NCBI GenBank assembly: GCA_903822595.1
Contig: CAIJPS010000036.1
Coordinates: forward strand, 1-64,000
Source: an uncultured Chlorobiaceae bacterium
GTDB lineage: Bacteria; Bacteroidota; Chlorobiia; Chlorobiales; Chlorobiaceae
Direction: 5' to 3'
Length of the DNA: 64,000 nucleotides
Shown here: in pieces, positions 35,853-45,884 of the stretch
Position numbering within the stretch: position 1 is the first letter of the stretch
Layout: every line of letters begins with the position of its first letter
Translations under genes and position numbers: made by a program
The notes under the pieces: generated by a model
What the model saw: the letters and a program-made list of their open reading frames with translations, nothing else
Told to the model about the DNA's origin: nothing
Database searches by the model: none

Positions 35853-38800
35853 ATGCATAAAGATTATCGTGTTTCTGGTAAAGTTCTTCATAGTCAAACC
35901 GGAAAAGGGATACCGGATCTTCGCATTGAGGCCTGGGATAAAGATTTGATTATTGATGATTTATTGGGTAATGCCCTGAGTGATGACGTTGGTTTTTTCC
36001 AGATTGATTTTCATGAAAACTATTTCAGGGAAATTCTGTTTGACCGTTGCCCTGATATTTATTTTAAAGTTTTCCAGGCGGATCGCTTGCTGGTTGATAC
36101 CCGTAACCATCTTCTGTGGAACGCACAACAGCATACGGAGTCTCTTGAGATAGCCATACCCGGTGAGTTGTTGCAGGAGCGGGTTGGTACCAAACGATTG
36201 AAAATAGTCGGTACCGTAGTAAGTGATAAAAGGGTTGGGGAAGGTGTCAATGTTGTTGCCTATGACAGGCGTATTGGCGGCGATGTGGTTCTTGGCAAGA
36301 CACAGACGGATAAAGAGGGCAACTATCTCATTTATTATGATGCAAGCGTCTTGCAGGGTAAAACAGGTGCGGATATTGAAATAAGGTTGTTTGACAATGC
36401 TGTTGCCCAAAAAGAGATCGGTCGTTCAGGAGTCAGATATCGTGCGGGATTGGTTGAAACGGTTAATGTTTTTCTTGACCCGGCCAATGTTGTGCGTGAG
36501 TCAGAGTATGCGCGGTTGCTTGCGGATCTGCAACCGCATCTGGAAAATCAACCATTGGTTGATCTTAAGGAAAATGAGAGCAGAGCAGATATTATTTTTT
36601 TGGCAAATAAAAGCGGATGGGATGCGCGTCTCATTGCCATGATCGCTCAAGCGGATAAGTTGAGTGCCGAGACGAATATTGACCCTCTCTGCTGCTATGC
36701 GTTATTCCGGTCAGGTGTTGGCGGTACAGCGGAGGCATTGGGTAAAGTTTTGCCAAAAGCTGCGGAGAAAATTATTAAAAAAGCAATAGAGGAACAAATT
36801 ATTCCTGACAAAGTTAATCTTGAACTCAACCTCAAGATCATAAAAGAAAAAAACACCCAATTTTTATTAACAAGCGCAGCGCCAGGGGCCTGTTCAAGTT
36901 TGGGCGCCATGCTTGACCTGCGCCTCTCTGCCGATCAGAAGAGCCTGTTTATAGAAAGTTATCAGGATAGTGAAGGCGATAGTGCTGCTTTTTGGTCATC
37001 CCTTAAAAGCAGGGGTTTGGATGACCACATCGTATCTCAATTGCAACTGGACGGAAAATTGGGATATCTCACCGGAGAAAATTCTGCCGTCATTGAGCGC
37101 CTCTATCAGCGTCATGATATTGCTGATGTATCAGATCTTGTGCGTGCCGGATTGTACAACGATGCTGCGTGGGCATCCCTGATTGGCAGTGACACTCCTC
37201 GTGATGTGACGCTTGATGCTTATGCGAAGAGTATGGCTGACCAGCTTGTCATCAGCTACCCGACGCTTGTGACGGCAGAAATGGTTCGGAGAGATGAGGT
37301 GAACATCGGTGACCAGGCCTCAAAAGAGGAGCTCTCCTCTTTTATGCAGTCCAATCATTCGAGCTTTGCTATCGGCGTCCATCCGGTAAAAACCTGGGAC
37401 GGATATGAACGGCTGAGTTCAGAAGCAAAGGCTGCGGCAAAGCTTGTAGAACGAACCTATCAGATGAGCCCTTCGAACAAGGCTATGTCTGCTCTTGCCG
37501 GTTTGTCGCTGACATCGGCCTACCAGGTCACGAAATATAGCAGGGAAGAGTTCAGGCGGAAATATAACGATGCTTTCGCTGCTGATGAAATTGAGCTGAT
37601 TTATACCAAGGCGCATGAAATTCACAGCGCAACGTTAAGCCTCGCAACAAGTTATTTGACTCATCGGATTGCGTCGAATGTTTTTGCCCTTACCGGCAAA
37701 ACAGAGGTAACGAGCAGTGACCGTGTTGCGTACCCTGCACTGGAAGAGCTGTTTGGGAGTATGGACTATTGTTCCTGCGATCAGTGCAAGTCCGTATTAA
37801 GTCCTGCGGCATACATGGTTGATCTTTTACAGTTTCTTGATTTGAGCGCGGTCACCTATGATAAAAGAAACCCGATCGAGGTGTTGCTGGAGCGTCGTCC
37901 TGATATACAGCATATACAGTTGAGTTGTGAAAATACCAACAAGGTTATGCCCTATATTGATCTGGTCAATGAAATTCTTGAATATTACATTGTAAATGGT
38001 GATCTGGATCTGTTCAAGGGTCATGATGCTGCAGAAGAGATACCATCGGAAGAGCTTCTGGCTGATCCCCGCTTTGTCGAAGATAGTGCCTATATACAAA
38101 CCAAAGCAAAGGTTTACCCTTACAATCTCCCTTTTGACCAGCCTCTGGAAGCACTTCGATTGCTTTTTCAGATTTTTGATGTTTCGCTTCAGGAGGCAAT
38201 GGAAGTGTTTGGCGACAAGAGGGGTGCCTCTGTTGAGTGGCTTGGATTGAACAAGGAGGAGTATCAGATTCTTACTGATAGAGCATTTCACTCCCTGGCT
38301 GAATATTTTGGTGAAGTATCGGGTTCTACGATAGACGAGCTCAATTCGGCGATTGCAAATGGAAAAATATTTGCAAAAAGAGTTGCCCTCACCTATTTGG
38401 AACTTGCCGGATTGTTGAAGACAGCGTTCATTAATCCGGGAATTCTTCTGGTTCCGCGAGTGGACAGGCTTGGTGTAAGTTTGTCGCAGATACAATCCTT
38501 CTGTGATGGAACCATAAGCGATCCGGATTTTCTTGCACTTCTCCCCGCAGCTCTTGTTTTAGCTGATTATAACGATAATGTGACAGAGTGGCTGAAAACA
38601 AATCAGGCGTTGATCATGGGGCTGATTACCCTTACCGATACGAATCCCGGCTCAGGGCCGTGCAGCTTTGCCGATCTGGAGTTGCGTTATGCACTTCCGG
38701 ATATGTTGCTCAACAGGCTTACAGAACTTTCATATCACAAGTTACACCGTTTTATCCGTATCTGGAGAAAAGAGGGATGGAGTATGGATACAACCGATGC

Positions 38801-41800
38801 CATCATCACCACCTTTACTCCTGTCGCATCAAGTAAAATTACTGATGACAAGATTGATGAGGTATTTGTAACCCTGCTTGCCCGTATTGCCAATTTCAGA
38901 CGCCTGATTACGCTGCGCTCTCTTTCGGAGAAAAACTTTGCAAAATGGCTCTTTTTGTGGGATAGCTCACGTGATAAGGCCTCAAGACTTGATCAGTTTG
39001 CCAAACTGGTAAAAATGTCGCCTGCGGCTCTTCTTGATCTTTCTGCTATTACCGGCATTGATCCTCTTGCTGATGATTTTGAGCAAGAGCGGCCCTCATT
39101 ATTACGCTATCTGCATGTTATTGATGATCTTAAATCGGTTTCACTGAAAATCCCTGATTTGAATTATCTGCTCAGGCACAAGGACGACAGCGGGAAGCTC
39201 ACTCCTGACGAAACCCTGTTGCTCAGGAACATCAAAAGCCTTCATGACTCGATCAGTGCCATTACAACGGAGCTGACTCTTGCTTCGGATAGTGCTGATT
39301 TTTCATTTGCCAAAACCAAAATGGCGCTGGTGTATGACAATGTGGTTGTCGATACTTTTTTTGCCTTACTTGCCAACACCAAAATATTTGAAGCTCCATT
39401 TTCGATGCAGGAAGAGGTTCTTCCTGAAAAACTTGTTGCCATCAATCCTGCTCTTGGCTATGATGCATTCAAAAAACTTCTGACCTGCCAGGGCATCCTT
39501 TCACCGAGCGCACTCACGGCCTTGCAGGCACAGGCAGCGGCACTGACACTGACTGAAGTAGAGATCATAACGGTGCAGTCTGATCTTGACCTGTTGAAAG
39601 CTGACCTTGTCAAGGCATTACAAATCCTCTCTGATGAGGGCGCGGCTGATTTGGCTGTTTTTGCATTGCTCTATCCTGAATTGAAAACAGTCTATGATAT
39701 CGTTTCAGCGTTTACGGAACAGTCAGAACAGGTCAAGGCGTTACTTGAAGCGATTCTTCCTGAACTGCAGAAAAAGCTGAAGGTGAATGCCTTGCGTCAA
39801 GCCCTTACCGATATCCTGAAATGCGCCCCTGAAATTACCGGAGCCTTGACGTCTGGTCGGGATATACTCCATGCTGCAAAAGATCTCAGCCAGGCAATAC
39901 TTTTTGACTTTCTCCGGCTTGAGGAGCCTGTTGTGTTTCAGGATAACATGACCTATGAATTTTATCTCGATGCACCGGCAACTGATTATTATCAAATCTA
40001 TATTCAGGTGCCTGAAAACAGTATGCTTCGCCTTGTTGTTGATACCCATGAGATCATAGCCAAAACAATAATCGGTAAATCCGGGGAAATTCAGAACAGC
40101 TCTCCGCTCTTCCTGCAGGCAGGCATACTCTATCCCGTGCAGTTATTTCTTGCTGATCTGCCCGTCAAGAGCACTGCACAGGTATTCTGGCAAACAAAGG
40201 GAATGGCAAAAACAGCGGTTCCGCTCTCCAGAATGTATCGTAAGGAAAATGTCGATAATGCCAGAACTTCCCTGATTCGGTTACAGAAATCATCCTGGTT
40301 GCAACGATTGCTTAAAGTAACGGCAAGGGAGCTGATCTCTTTTGCCTCGGTTAATACGGAGACAAAGAATATGCTGAATACTCTCTGTACTGATGGTGGC
40401 ATCGGTGACGGAGAACTTCATGAGTTATGGAATAAATTGGCGCTACTGGTTTATTTCATGCAACTGAAAAATGAAAATGAACCTGAAGAAAATACCTGGG
40501 TACAGATTCTGGAGAATCCCGGGATAAAAACGGTTCAGGGAGTATCGCTGTTGCTCAGCGTCAATAGCTGGAAAAAGGAGGACTTGACTGATCTCCTTGC
40601 GCACTTTGCTCTAACACAGAACGATCTGTCAAAAATATCTGTACTGCAAAAGGTGAAGCGAGCGATGGATCTGGTTGTCAAGGTTGATTATTCCGCTGCA
40701 GATGTCATGAAGTGGAGCACAAACAGTCCGACTCCGTTCTTGATCAAGGAAATTAAAACTCGTATCAGGGAGAGATGTGATGATGCCGCATGGCTTGATA
40801 CGATGCAAAGCGTCAGTGACCTGCTTCGCAATAAAAGCCGTGATGCGTTGGTAACCTGTATCTTGTATCATCTCAGGCCATCGGATGAGATTGATAGTGC
40901 CGATAAACTGTACGAATATTTTCTGGTTGATGTACAGATGGATGCCTGTATGAAAACCTCTCGTATCCGGCTGGCCCTTTCGACAATCCAGTTGTTCATT
41001 CAGCGCTGTTTAATGAATCTGGAACATGAGGTTGCCCCCGCCTCCATTCGGGCAAAACAGTGGGAGTGGATGAAGCGATATCGTGTCTGGGAAGCGAACC
41101 GGAGGGTATTTCTCTATCCTGAAAACTGGCTTGAACCGGAATTGCGTGACCATAAATCGCAGTTCTTTACGGAACTCGAAGGTGAGCTCCTGCAATCCGA
41201 TATTACGGACGATCTCGCAGAACAGGCCTATCTGAAGTATCTGAAAAAACTTGACGATGTTGCGCGGCTTGAAATTGCCGGTATGTACCTGCAGGAAGAT
41301 CCCTACAATAAGGTGGATAATATTCTGCATCTTTTTGGACGGAGCAATGGAAATACCCGGCAGTACTTTTACCGCAGGTACGATACCTCCTGGACACCGT
41401 GGGAAAAAATATCCGTGACCATAGAGGGCGATCATCTTTTTCCGGTTATCTGGAAGGGTCAGTTGTTTGTTTTCTGGCTGAATATTCTTGAAAAACCTGC
41501 CGAGCTTGCTGATGCAACGTTTACCGACCTGGGTGCTGCGAAATGGAAAACATATTCGGTGAAAAATATTGAAATCAATATGTGCTGGGCTGAATATTAT
41601 AAAGGAAGATGGAGCTCTCCGAAGTCTTCCGAATTAGGCAAGCCAATGGTTATTCAAAATGTTGCGGACTTTAACAAAAACTTCATCAAGCTTTGTGCCC
41701 GGAAGGAGAAGATCGCTGGCAGCAGTGGTGAAAAACTGTTTTTTAGCCTCCATTACGGCCCCGAGGGTAAAGACTTCACGATTATTTATACCAGTAAAAA

Positions 41801-42410
41801 CTGCCCGCCCATTATTCAAAGTAATGTAAGGGATCTTACGTTATACCAGGATGTGCGGCTATTTAATGTTGATTTGTATTTAAATGAATACTTCAATACA
41901 TCGGTTTACCCCACATTGGATGCAAACAGTTATCTTGTTCCGGATAAAACCCTGCAATTAGGCATTGATCAGCCACTGTTTGCTGAAAACAGTACTATCC
42001 GTGAAAAGATTTTAACCAAATCGAGCACCATGTACGATGGTTTTCGTCTTTTGCCAACCTGGCATGTAACGGATAATCAGTGGGAGGCGCCTTTCTTTTA
42101 TAATGATGAACACAGTACTTTCCAGGTAACACCGAGCGAAAGAATCACGCTGACGCTGGTGGATTATCATGATTATTACGACCTCGGCTCTCTGATTGAC
42201 CATTTGAATATTCCTCCATTGGAAGAGAATGGCTATAAACCTGATCCGTTAGGGCCAATAAGCGATCTGTTTGAAAAGTATACAGCTCCCTCGTATACGA
42301 TGACCTTGCCGGGTTCAGGAGTTTTTATGTTTGATCAGGTGGCGTTCGGGTCTGCCGGTAAATATGGCTCTCAAACAGGAAGTATCGGAAATATCTATCG
42401 TCAATTTTAA
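35853..42410 (+). CDS. TcA-like insecticidal-toxin-complex protein, N-terminal part
   Basis: 2,185 residues. The N-terminus has two transthyretin/carboxypeptidase-regulatory-like beta domains (about 4-110 and 115-215; GKVLHSQTGKGIPDLRIEAWD, GTVVSDKRVGEGVNVVAYD). Around 560-665 is a VRP1-like segment (Salmonella virulence plasmid protein family) with YCSCDQCKSVLSPAAYMVDL, a hallmark of TcA proteins. A long helical shell part follows. Around 1780-1900 is a stretch like the neuraminidase-like region of TcA (EDPYNKVDNILHLFGRSN, YDTSWTPWEKISVTIEGD, LFVFWLNILEKP). TcA pentamers bind cells and inject a toxin held in TcB-TcC. Pore and TcB-binding parts are in the next gene, 21 bases on. A strong ribosome binding site precedes the ATG. 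No signal peptide is seen. Confidence 0.85.
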   Translation: MHKDYRVSGKVLHSQTGKGIPDLRIEAWDKDLIIDDLLGNALSDDVGFFQIDFHENYFREILFDRCPDIYFKVFQADRLLVDTRNHLLWNAQQHTESLEIAIPGELLQERVGTKRLKIVGTVVSDKRVGEGVNVVAYDRRIGGDVVLGKTQTDKEGNYLIYYDASVLQGKTGADIEIRLFDNAVAQKEIGRSGVRYRAGLVETVNVFLDPANVVRESEYARLLADLQPHLENQPLVDLKENESRADIIFLANKSGWDARLIAMIAQADKLSAETNIDPLCCYALFRSGVGGTAEALGKVLPKAAEKIIKKAIEEQIIPDKVNLELNLKIIKEKNTQFLLTSAAPGACSSLGAMLDLRLSADQKSLFIESYQDSEGDSAAFWSSLKSRGLDDHIVSQLQLDGKLGYLTGENSAVIERLYQRHDIADVSDLVRAGLYNDAAWASLIGSDTPRDVTLDAYAKSMADQLVISYPTLVTAEMVRRDEVNIGDQASKEELSSFMQSNHSSFAIGVHPVKTWDGYERLSSEAKAAAKLVERTYQMSPSNKAMSALAGLSLTSAYQVTKYSREEFRRKYNDAFAADEIELIYTKAHEIHSATLSLATSYLTHRIASNVFALTGKTEVTSSDRVAYPALEELFGSMDYCSCDQCKSVLSPAAYMVDLLQFLDLSAVTYDKRNPIEVLLERRPDIQHIQLSCENTNKVMPYIDLVNEILEYYIVNGDLDLFKGHDAAEEIPSEELLADPRFVEDSAYIQTKAKVYPYNLPFDQPLEALRLLFQIFDVSLQEAMEVFGDKRGASVEWLGLNKEEYQILTDRAFHSLAEYFGEVSGSTIDELNSAIANGKIFAKRVALTYLELAGLLKTAFINPGILLVPRVDRLGVSLSQIQSFCDGTISDPDFLALLPAALVLADYNDNVTEWLKTNQALIMGLITLTDTNPGSGPCSFADLELRYALPDMLLNRLTELSYHKLHRFIRIWRKEGWSMDTTDAIITTFTPVASSKITDDKIDEVFVTLLARIANFRRLITLRSLSEKNFAKWLFLWDSSRDKASRLDQFAKLVKMSPAALLDLSAITGIDPLADDFEQERPSLLRYLHVIDDLKSVSLKIPDLNYLLRHKDDSGKLTPDETLLLRNIKSLHDSISAITTELTLASDSADFSFAKTKMALVYDNVVVDTFFALLANTKIFEAPFSMQEEVLPEKLVAINPALGYDAFKKLLTCQGILSPSALTALQAQAAALTLTEVEIITVQSDLDLLKADLVKALQILSDEGAADLAVFALLYPELKTVYDIVSAFTEQSEQVKALLEAILPELQKKLKVNALRQALTDILKCAPEITGALTSGRDILHAAKDLSQAILFDFLRLEEPVVFQDNMTYEFYLDAPATDYYQIYIQVPENSMLRLVVDTHEIIAKTIIGKSGEIQNSSPLFLQAGILYPVQLFLADLPVKSTAQVFWQTKGMAKTAVPLSRMYRKENVDNARTSLIRLQKSSWLQRLLKVTARELISFASVNTETKNMLNTLCTDGGIGDGELHELWNKLALLVYFMQLKNENEPEENTWVQILENPGIKTVQGVSLLLSVNSWKKEDLTDLLAHFALTQNDLSKISVLQKVKRAMDLVVKVDYSAADVMKWSTNSPTPFLIKEIKTRIRERCDDAAWLDTMQSVSDLLRNKSRDALVTCILYHLRPSDEIDSADKLYEYFLVDVQMDACMKTSRIRLALSTIQLFIQRCLMNLEHEVAPASIRAKQWEWMKRYRVWEANRRVFLYPENWLEPELRDHKSQFFTELEGELLQSDITDDLAEQAYLKYLKKLDDVARLEIAGMYLQEDPYNKVDNILHLFGRSNGNTRQYFYRRYDTSWTPWEKISVTIEGDHLFPVIWKGQLFVFWLNILEKPAELADATFTDLGAAKWKTYSVKNIEINMCWAEYYKGRWSSPKSSELGKPMVIQNVADFNKNFIKLCARKEKIAGSSGEKLFFSLHYGPEGKDFTIIYTSKNCPPIIQSNVRDLTLYQDVRLFNVDLYLNEYFNTSVYPTLDANSYLVPDKTLQLGIDQPLFAENSTIREKILTKSSTMYDGFRLLPTWHVTDNQWEAPFFYNDEHSTFQVTPSERITLTLVDYHDYYDLGSLIDHLNIPPLEENGYKPDPLGPISDLFEKYTAPSYTMTLPGSGVFMFDQVAFGSAGKYGSQTGSIGNIYRQF

Positions 42411-42431
42411 TGACCAAAGGAGGGTGCTCTC

Positions 42432-45400
42432 ATGGCTGTAACTCATGATATTGCTGCACAAAATACTATGCAGTCGCAACATAATTTTCATACTTCCAGT
42501 ATCTCTGCTGCCGGGATTTTTGATGACTTGATTGCTTTAAATCGACATAAAAAACGGATTGTTGACTATCAGCTTCATGTTCACTATCACCCCTATGTTG
42601 ATGCCTTGATTGATACGTTGAACAATAAAGGATTATCGTCGATGCTTGATGTCAAGTATTTGTCGGCATTGCATGAAAATCTCTCTCCCGATAAATATAT
42701 AGCCGAAGGTTCGGCGGTGACACCATTTCCTGTTGAAGAAATTGATGTCAGCGATGATGGGGCATACTCGTTATATAATTGGGAGCTTTTTTTTCATGTT
42801 CCGATGACAATAGCCGTTCATCTCAGCAATAATCAACGTTTTGCAGAGGCGCAACGCTGGTTTCACTATATTTTTGATCCTTCGAGTACCGACAAAAGCG
42901 TTGACCCTCCCCAGCGGTTCTGGAACTTTCTTCGTTTTCGCCGTGAAACCAAGCCGGAGTTTATTGAGGATCTTTTACTGGCGTTAAGCAAGCCTGAAGA
43001 TTCGGATTTGAAGAGACGTATGGAAAAAAATATACGGGATTGGCGTGAGAAGCCTTTTCAGCCCCATGTTATAGCGAGGGGACGATATTTTGCCTACCAG
43101 ATCAATGTGGTCATGAAGTATCTCGATAACCTGATTGCCTGGGGTGATAATCTGTTCAGGCAGGATACGATTGAAACCATTAACGAAGCAACGCAACTGT
43201 ACGTTCTCGCCGCCAACATCCTTGGTGCCAAACCACAAAAGGTGCCTCCTCGTTCAAAACGTGTGGCAAAAACCTATGCCGAGCTCAAAGCGGCAGGGAT
43301 TGACCAGTTTGGTAACGCCCTGATTGAAATGGAAAATGAGTTTCCGTATAATGTCTTTCCTCCAACCTCAAATCAATCGGATGAAACTGCCGCTTCAGCC
43401 CTGTTTGGCATAGGGCGTTCACTCTATTTCTGTATTCCGCCAAACGATCATTTGCTGGAATATTGGGATACGGTAGCAGACAGGCTGTTCAAAATAAGAC
43501 ATTGCATGAATTTTGAGGGAGTGGTAAGGCAGTTGCCTCTCTTTGATCCACCCATTGATCCAGGCATGCTGGTCAAGGCTGTTGCGGCAGGACTTGATAT
43601 TGGCAGCATTGTTAACAATATCAATCAGCCACTTTCCACGGTTCGGGGTGCCCTGTTATTGCAGAAGGCGCAGGAGATATGTACGGAGGTAAAGGCTTTG
43701 GGAGGCGCCTTGCTCTCTGCTTTCGAGAAAAAAGAGTCAGAGCACCTTTCCTTGCTTCGCCAGCAGTATGAGAGCAACATCCTGAATTTGACGAGGGATG
43801 TGAAATTTATGCAATGGAAGGAGTCGGAAGCAGCAACCGAAGCATTGGTCAGGAGCAGGAGCACGGTTTTTGAACGGTACAGGCACTATAAATTGATATT
43901 GGGCAACACTGCGTCCGATATTGACAAGCTTAAATCGGTTGATCTTGCACGCAAGCAGCTCAGTGAGGAGAGCTTTGATGCCGTTTATGCTGAATGGGTT
44001 GGCAAGTATGGTCAGGAGCTCCAGAGAGAGGCTTATCGTGTGGAAAGTGCCGCGGGTGGACTTATGGAGTTTCTTGGAAATGCGGTTACCTCTGTTTTCA
44101 ATGGACAGTTGGGCAAAACGCTGCCGTTGAACAAAAATGAAAATGCGGAGCTGAACATCTTTTTACCTACTGCCGATACCTTTAATTCTGTTTCTGGTGC
44201 GATTGCTTTGGCGACGCCGATTCTTGCCATGGTTCCCCAGTTTAATGCTCATGGAACTCCGATTGGTGTCGGTGGAGCGGTAGGGTTCGGTGGCGTGCAA
44301 TTATCAGATGCAGCGAAAAAAGCCTCCAAAGTGGCAAAAGATGTTGCCGATGCCTTCACTTCAAGCGCTGATCGCGCAGGAAAGATGGCCAATTTTTACC
44401 GGCGGGCGGAGGAGTATGTGTCACAGGCAAACTATGCAACCAGTGAACTGCAGCGATATGGGCGTCAGATTATTTCGGCCCTCATCCGTGAACAGATAAC
44501 CAAAAAGGAATATGACAACCATCTCAGGAAAATTGAACAGTCAGAAGCCATCGGAACCTTCCTGAACGAGAAGTTTACGAACGAAGAGCTGTACAGTTGG
44601 ATGAAGGGAGAGCTGTCAAAAACCTACTTTGATTGTTACAAACTTGCTTTTGACGTTGCCAAACGTGCAGAGCAGACCATGAAGCATGAGCTGATGCGTA
44701 AAGAATTTGATGATATGAATTTCATCAAGTTTGGCTATTGGGATAGTGCCCGTGAGGGTTTGCTTGCCGGCGAAACCCTGAGTCTTGACTTGAAACGCCT
44801 TGAAATGGCCTATCATGATCACAATATCCGTGAGTATGAAATCACCAGGCATGTGGAATTGAGTCGTCTTGACCCAATGGCATTCCTTAAATTAAAAGCA
44901 ACCGGTTCTTGCGAAATAACCGTTCCGGAATGGCTTTATGATATGGATAGCCCCGGCCAGTTTATGCGCCGCATCAAAACCGTCGCACTCTCTATTCCCT
45001 GTGTTGCAGGGCCATATACGGGTGTTCATTGTAAAGTCTCTCTGCTGCGCAGTTCCATCCGTATCTCCTCTCTGAAAGGGGAGACATATAGCCGGTCAAC
45101 AGAGAGTGACGATAACCGGTTCAGGGATTTTACCGGTGCAATCCAGTCGATCATCACCAGTTCGGCACAACATGATTCCGGTCTGTTTGACACGAATCTT
45201 AAGGATGAGCGCTACCTTCCGTTTGAGGGTGCAGGAGCTCTCAGCACCTGGCGCATCGAGTTGCCAAATGATATTCCCCAGTTTGATCATGAGAGCATTA
45301 CGGATCTGGTGATGCACATCCGGTATACAGCCCGTGAAGCTGGGCACCTGAAATCAGATGCCATAGCCTACATCAAGGGGAGTGTTCTACCGGATAGTGG

Positions 45401-45749
45401 CTTGTTGCAGCTCTTCTGCCTGAACAGTGATTTCTCAACCTCCTGGGACAATTTTGCCGCTGCGGCTGGCAACACGGGATCGCTTGCTGTTACGGTTTTT
45501 GGAGAGCAGTTACCATACCGGGTTTCACAACTTGGAACTGCGGATAACCTGGTGGCGGCTTTTTGTTGCATAGACAGGAAAAAGAACAAGTTGGTGGTTG
45601 CTCTCAACACCTTGACCTTTCAGGGAGATCAATCAACAGGCTGGACGTTAAGCATTGACGATCCTTCGGATGAGGTGTTCAAATTTTTAAAAAAGCATAA
45701 ATCGAGCAAGATCTATATGGCGGTATCATTTGACTGGACAGCAAGTTAG
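42432..45749 (+). CDS. TcA-like insecticidal-toxin-complex protein, pore and TcB-binding part
   Basis: 1,105 residues, the C-terminal half of a TcA protein. YSLYNWELFFHVPMTIAVHL and EAQRWFHYIFDPSS near residues 110-160 match the TcA central region. A helical channel-like part spans about 400-830, with a hydrophobic Gly-rich turn (TPIGVGGAVGFGGVQL, near 615) between long helices as in the TcA pore tip. The C-terminal TcB-binding domain holds GAGALSTWRIELP and ITDLVMHIRYTAREAG (about 930-975). Together with the previous gene the length is 3,290 residues, above the ~2,500 of Photorhabdus TcdA1 as I recall it. The ribosome binding site aaggagggt is strong. A terminator follows; no TcB or TcC gene does. 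Confidence 0.87.
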   Translation: MAVTHDIAAQNTMQSQHNFHTSSISAAGIFDDLIALNRHKKRIVDYQLHVHYHPYVDALIDTLNNKGLSSMLDVKYLSALHENLSPDKYIAEGSAVTPFPVEEIDVSDDGAYSLYNWELFFHVPMTIAVHLSNNQRFAEAQRWFHYIFDPSSTDKSVDPPQRFWNFLRFRRETKPEFIEDLLLALSKPEDSDLKRRMEKNIRDWREKPFQPHVIARGRYFAYQINVVMKYLDNLIAWGDNLFRQDTIETINEATQLYVLAANILGAKPQKVPPRSKRVAKTYAELKAAGIDQFGNALIEMENEFPYNVFPPTSNQSDETAASALFGIGRSLYFCIPPNDHLLEYWDTVADRLFKIRHCMNFEGVVRQLPLFDPPIDPGMLVKAVAAGLDIGSIVNNINQPLSTVRGALLLQKAQEICTEVKALGGALLSAFEKKESEHLSLLRQQYESNILNLTRDVKFMQWKESEAATEALVRSRSTVFERYRHYKLILGNTASDIDKLKSVDLARKQLSEESFDAVYAEWVGKYGQELQREAYRVESAAGGLMEFLGNAVTSVFNGQLGKTLPLNKNENAELNIFLPTADTFNSVSGAIALATPILAMVPQFNAHGTPIGVGGAVGFGGVQLSDAAKKASKVAKDVADAFTSSADRAGKMANFYRRAEEYVSQANYATSELQRYGRQIISALIREQITKKEYDNHLRKIEQSEAIGTFLNEKFTNEELYSWMKGELSKTYFDCYKLAFDVAKRAEQTMKHELMRKEFDDMNFIKFGYWDSAREGLLAGETLSLDLKRLEMAYHDHNIREYEITRHVELSRLDPMAFLKLKATGSCEITVPEWLYDMDSPGQFMRRIKTVALSIPCVAGPYTGVHCKVSLLRSSIRISSLKGETYSRSTESDDNRFRDFTGAIQSIITSSAQHDSGLFDTNLKDERYLPFEGAGALSTWRIELPNDIPQFDHESITDLVMHIRYTAREAGHLKSDAIAYIKGSVLPDSGLLQLFCLNSDFSTSWDNFAAAAGNTGSLAVTVFGEQLPYRVSQLGTADNLVAAFCCIDRKKNKLVVALNTLTFQGDQSTGWTLSIDDPSDEVFKFLKKHKSSKIYMAVSFDWTAS

Positions 45750-45814
45750 GCTGAGTGTTCGGGCTTCGGTTGCAAGGTTGGGGCCTATGCCTTTTTTAAT
45801 TCGAAAGAAGAGTC

Positions 45815-45857
45815 AAAACAGCAAACCCCTTCGTTTCGCGAAGGGGTTTGCTGTTTT
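45815..45857. terminator. Bidirectional terminator between the TcA-like genes and bchE
   Basis: An 18-19 bp perfect stem with arms aaaacagcaaaccccttcg and its complement around a tttcg loop, flanked by A and T runs on both sides. It serves the + strand TcA-like genes and the convergent bchE gene. Confidence 0.9.
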
Positions 45858-45884
45858 TGGTGCGGCAAGCTGACTGGTACCGGC

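Noticed and set aside
35853..45749. One split TcA gene caused by a frameshift or stop mutation
   Set aside because: The second gene has its own strong ribosome binding site and start codon 21 bases after the stop of the first, so they look like two designed genes rather than a broken one.
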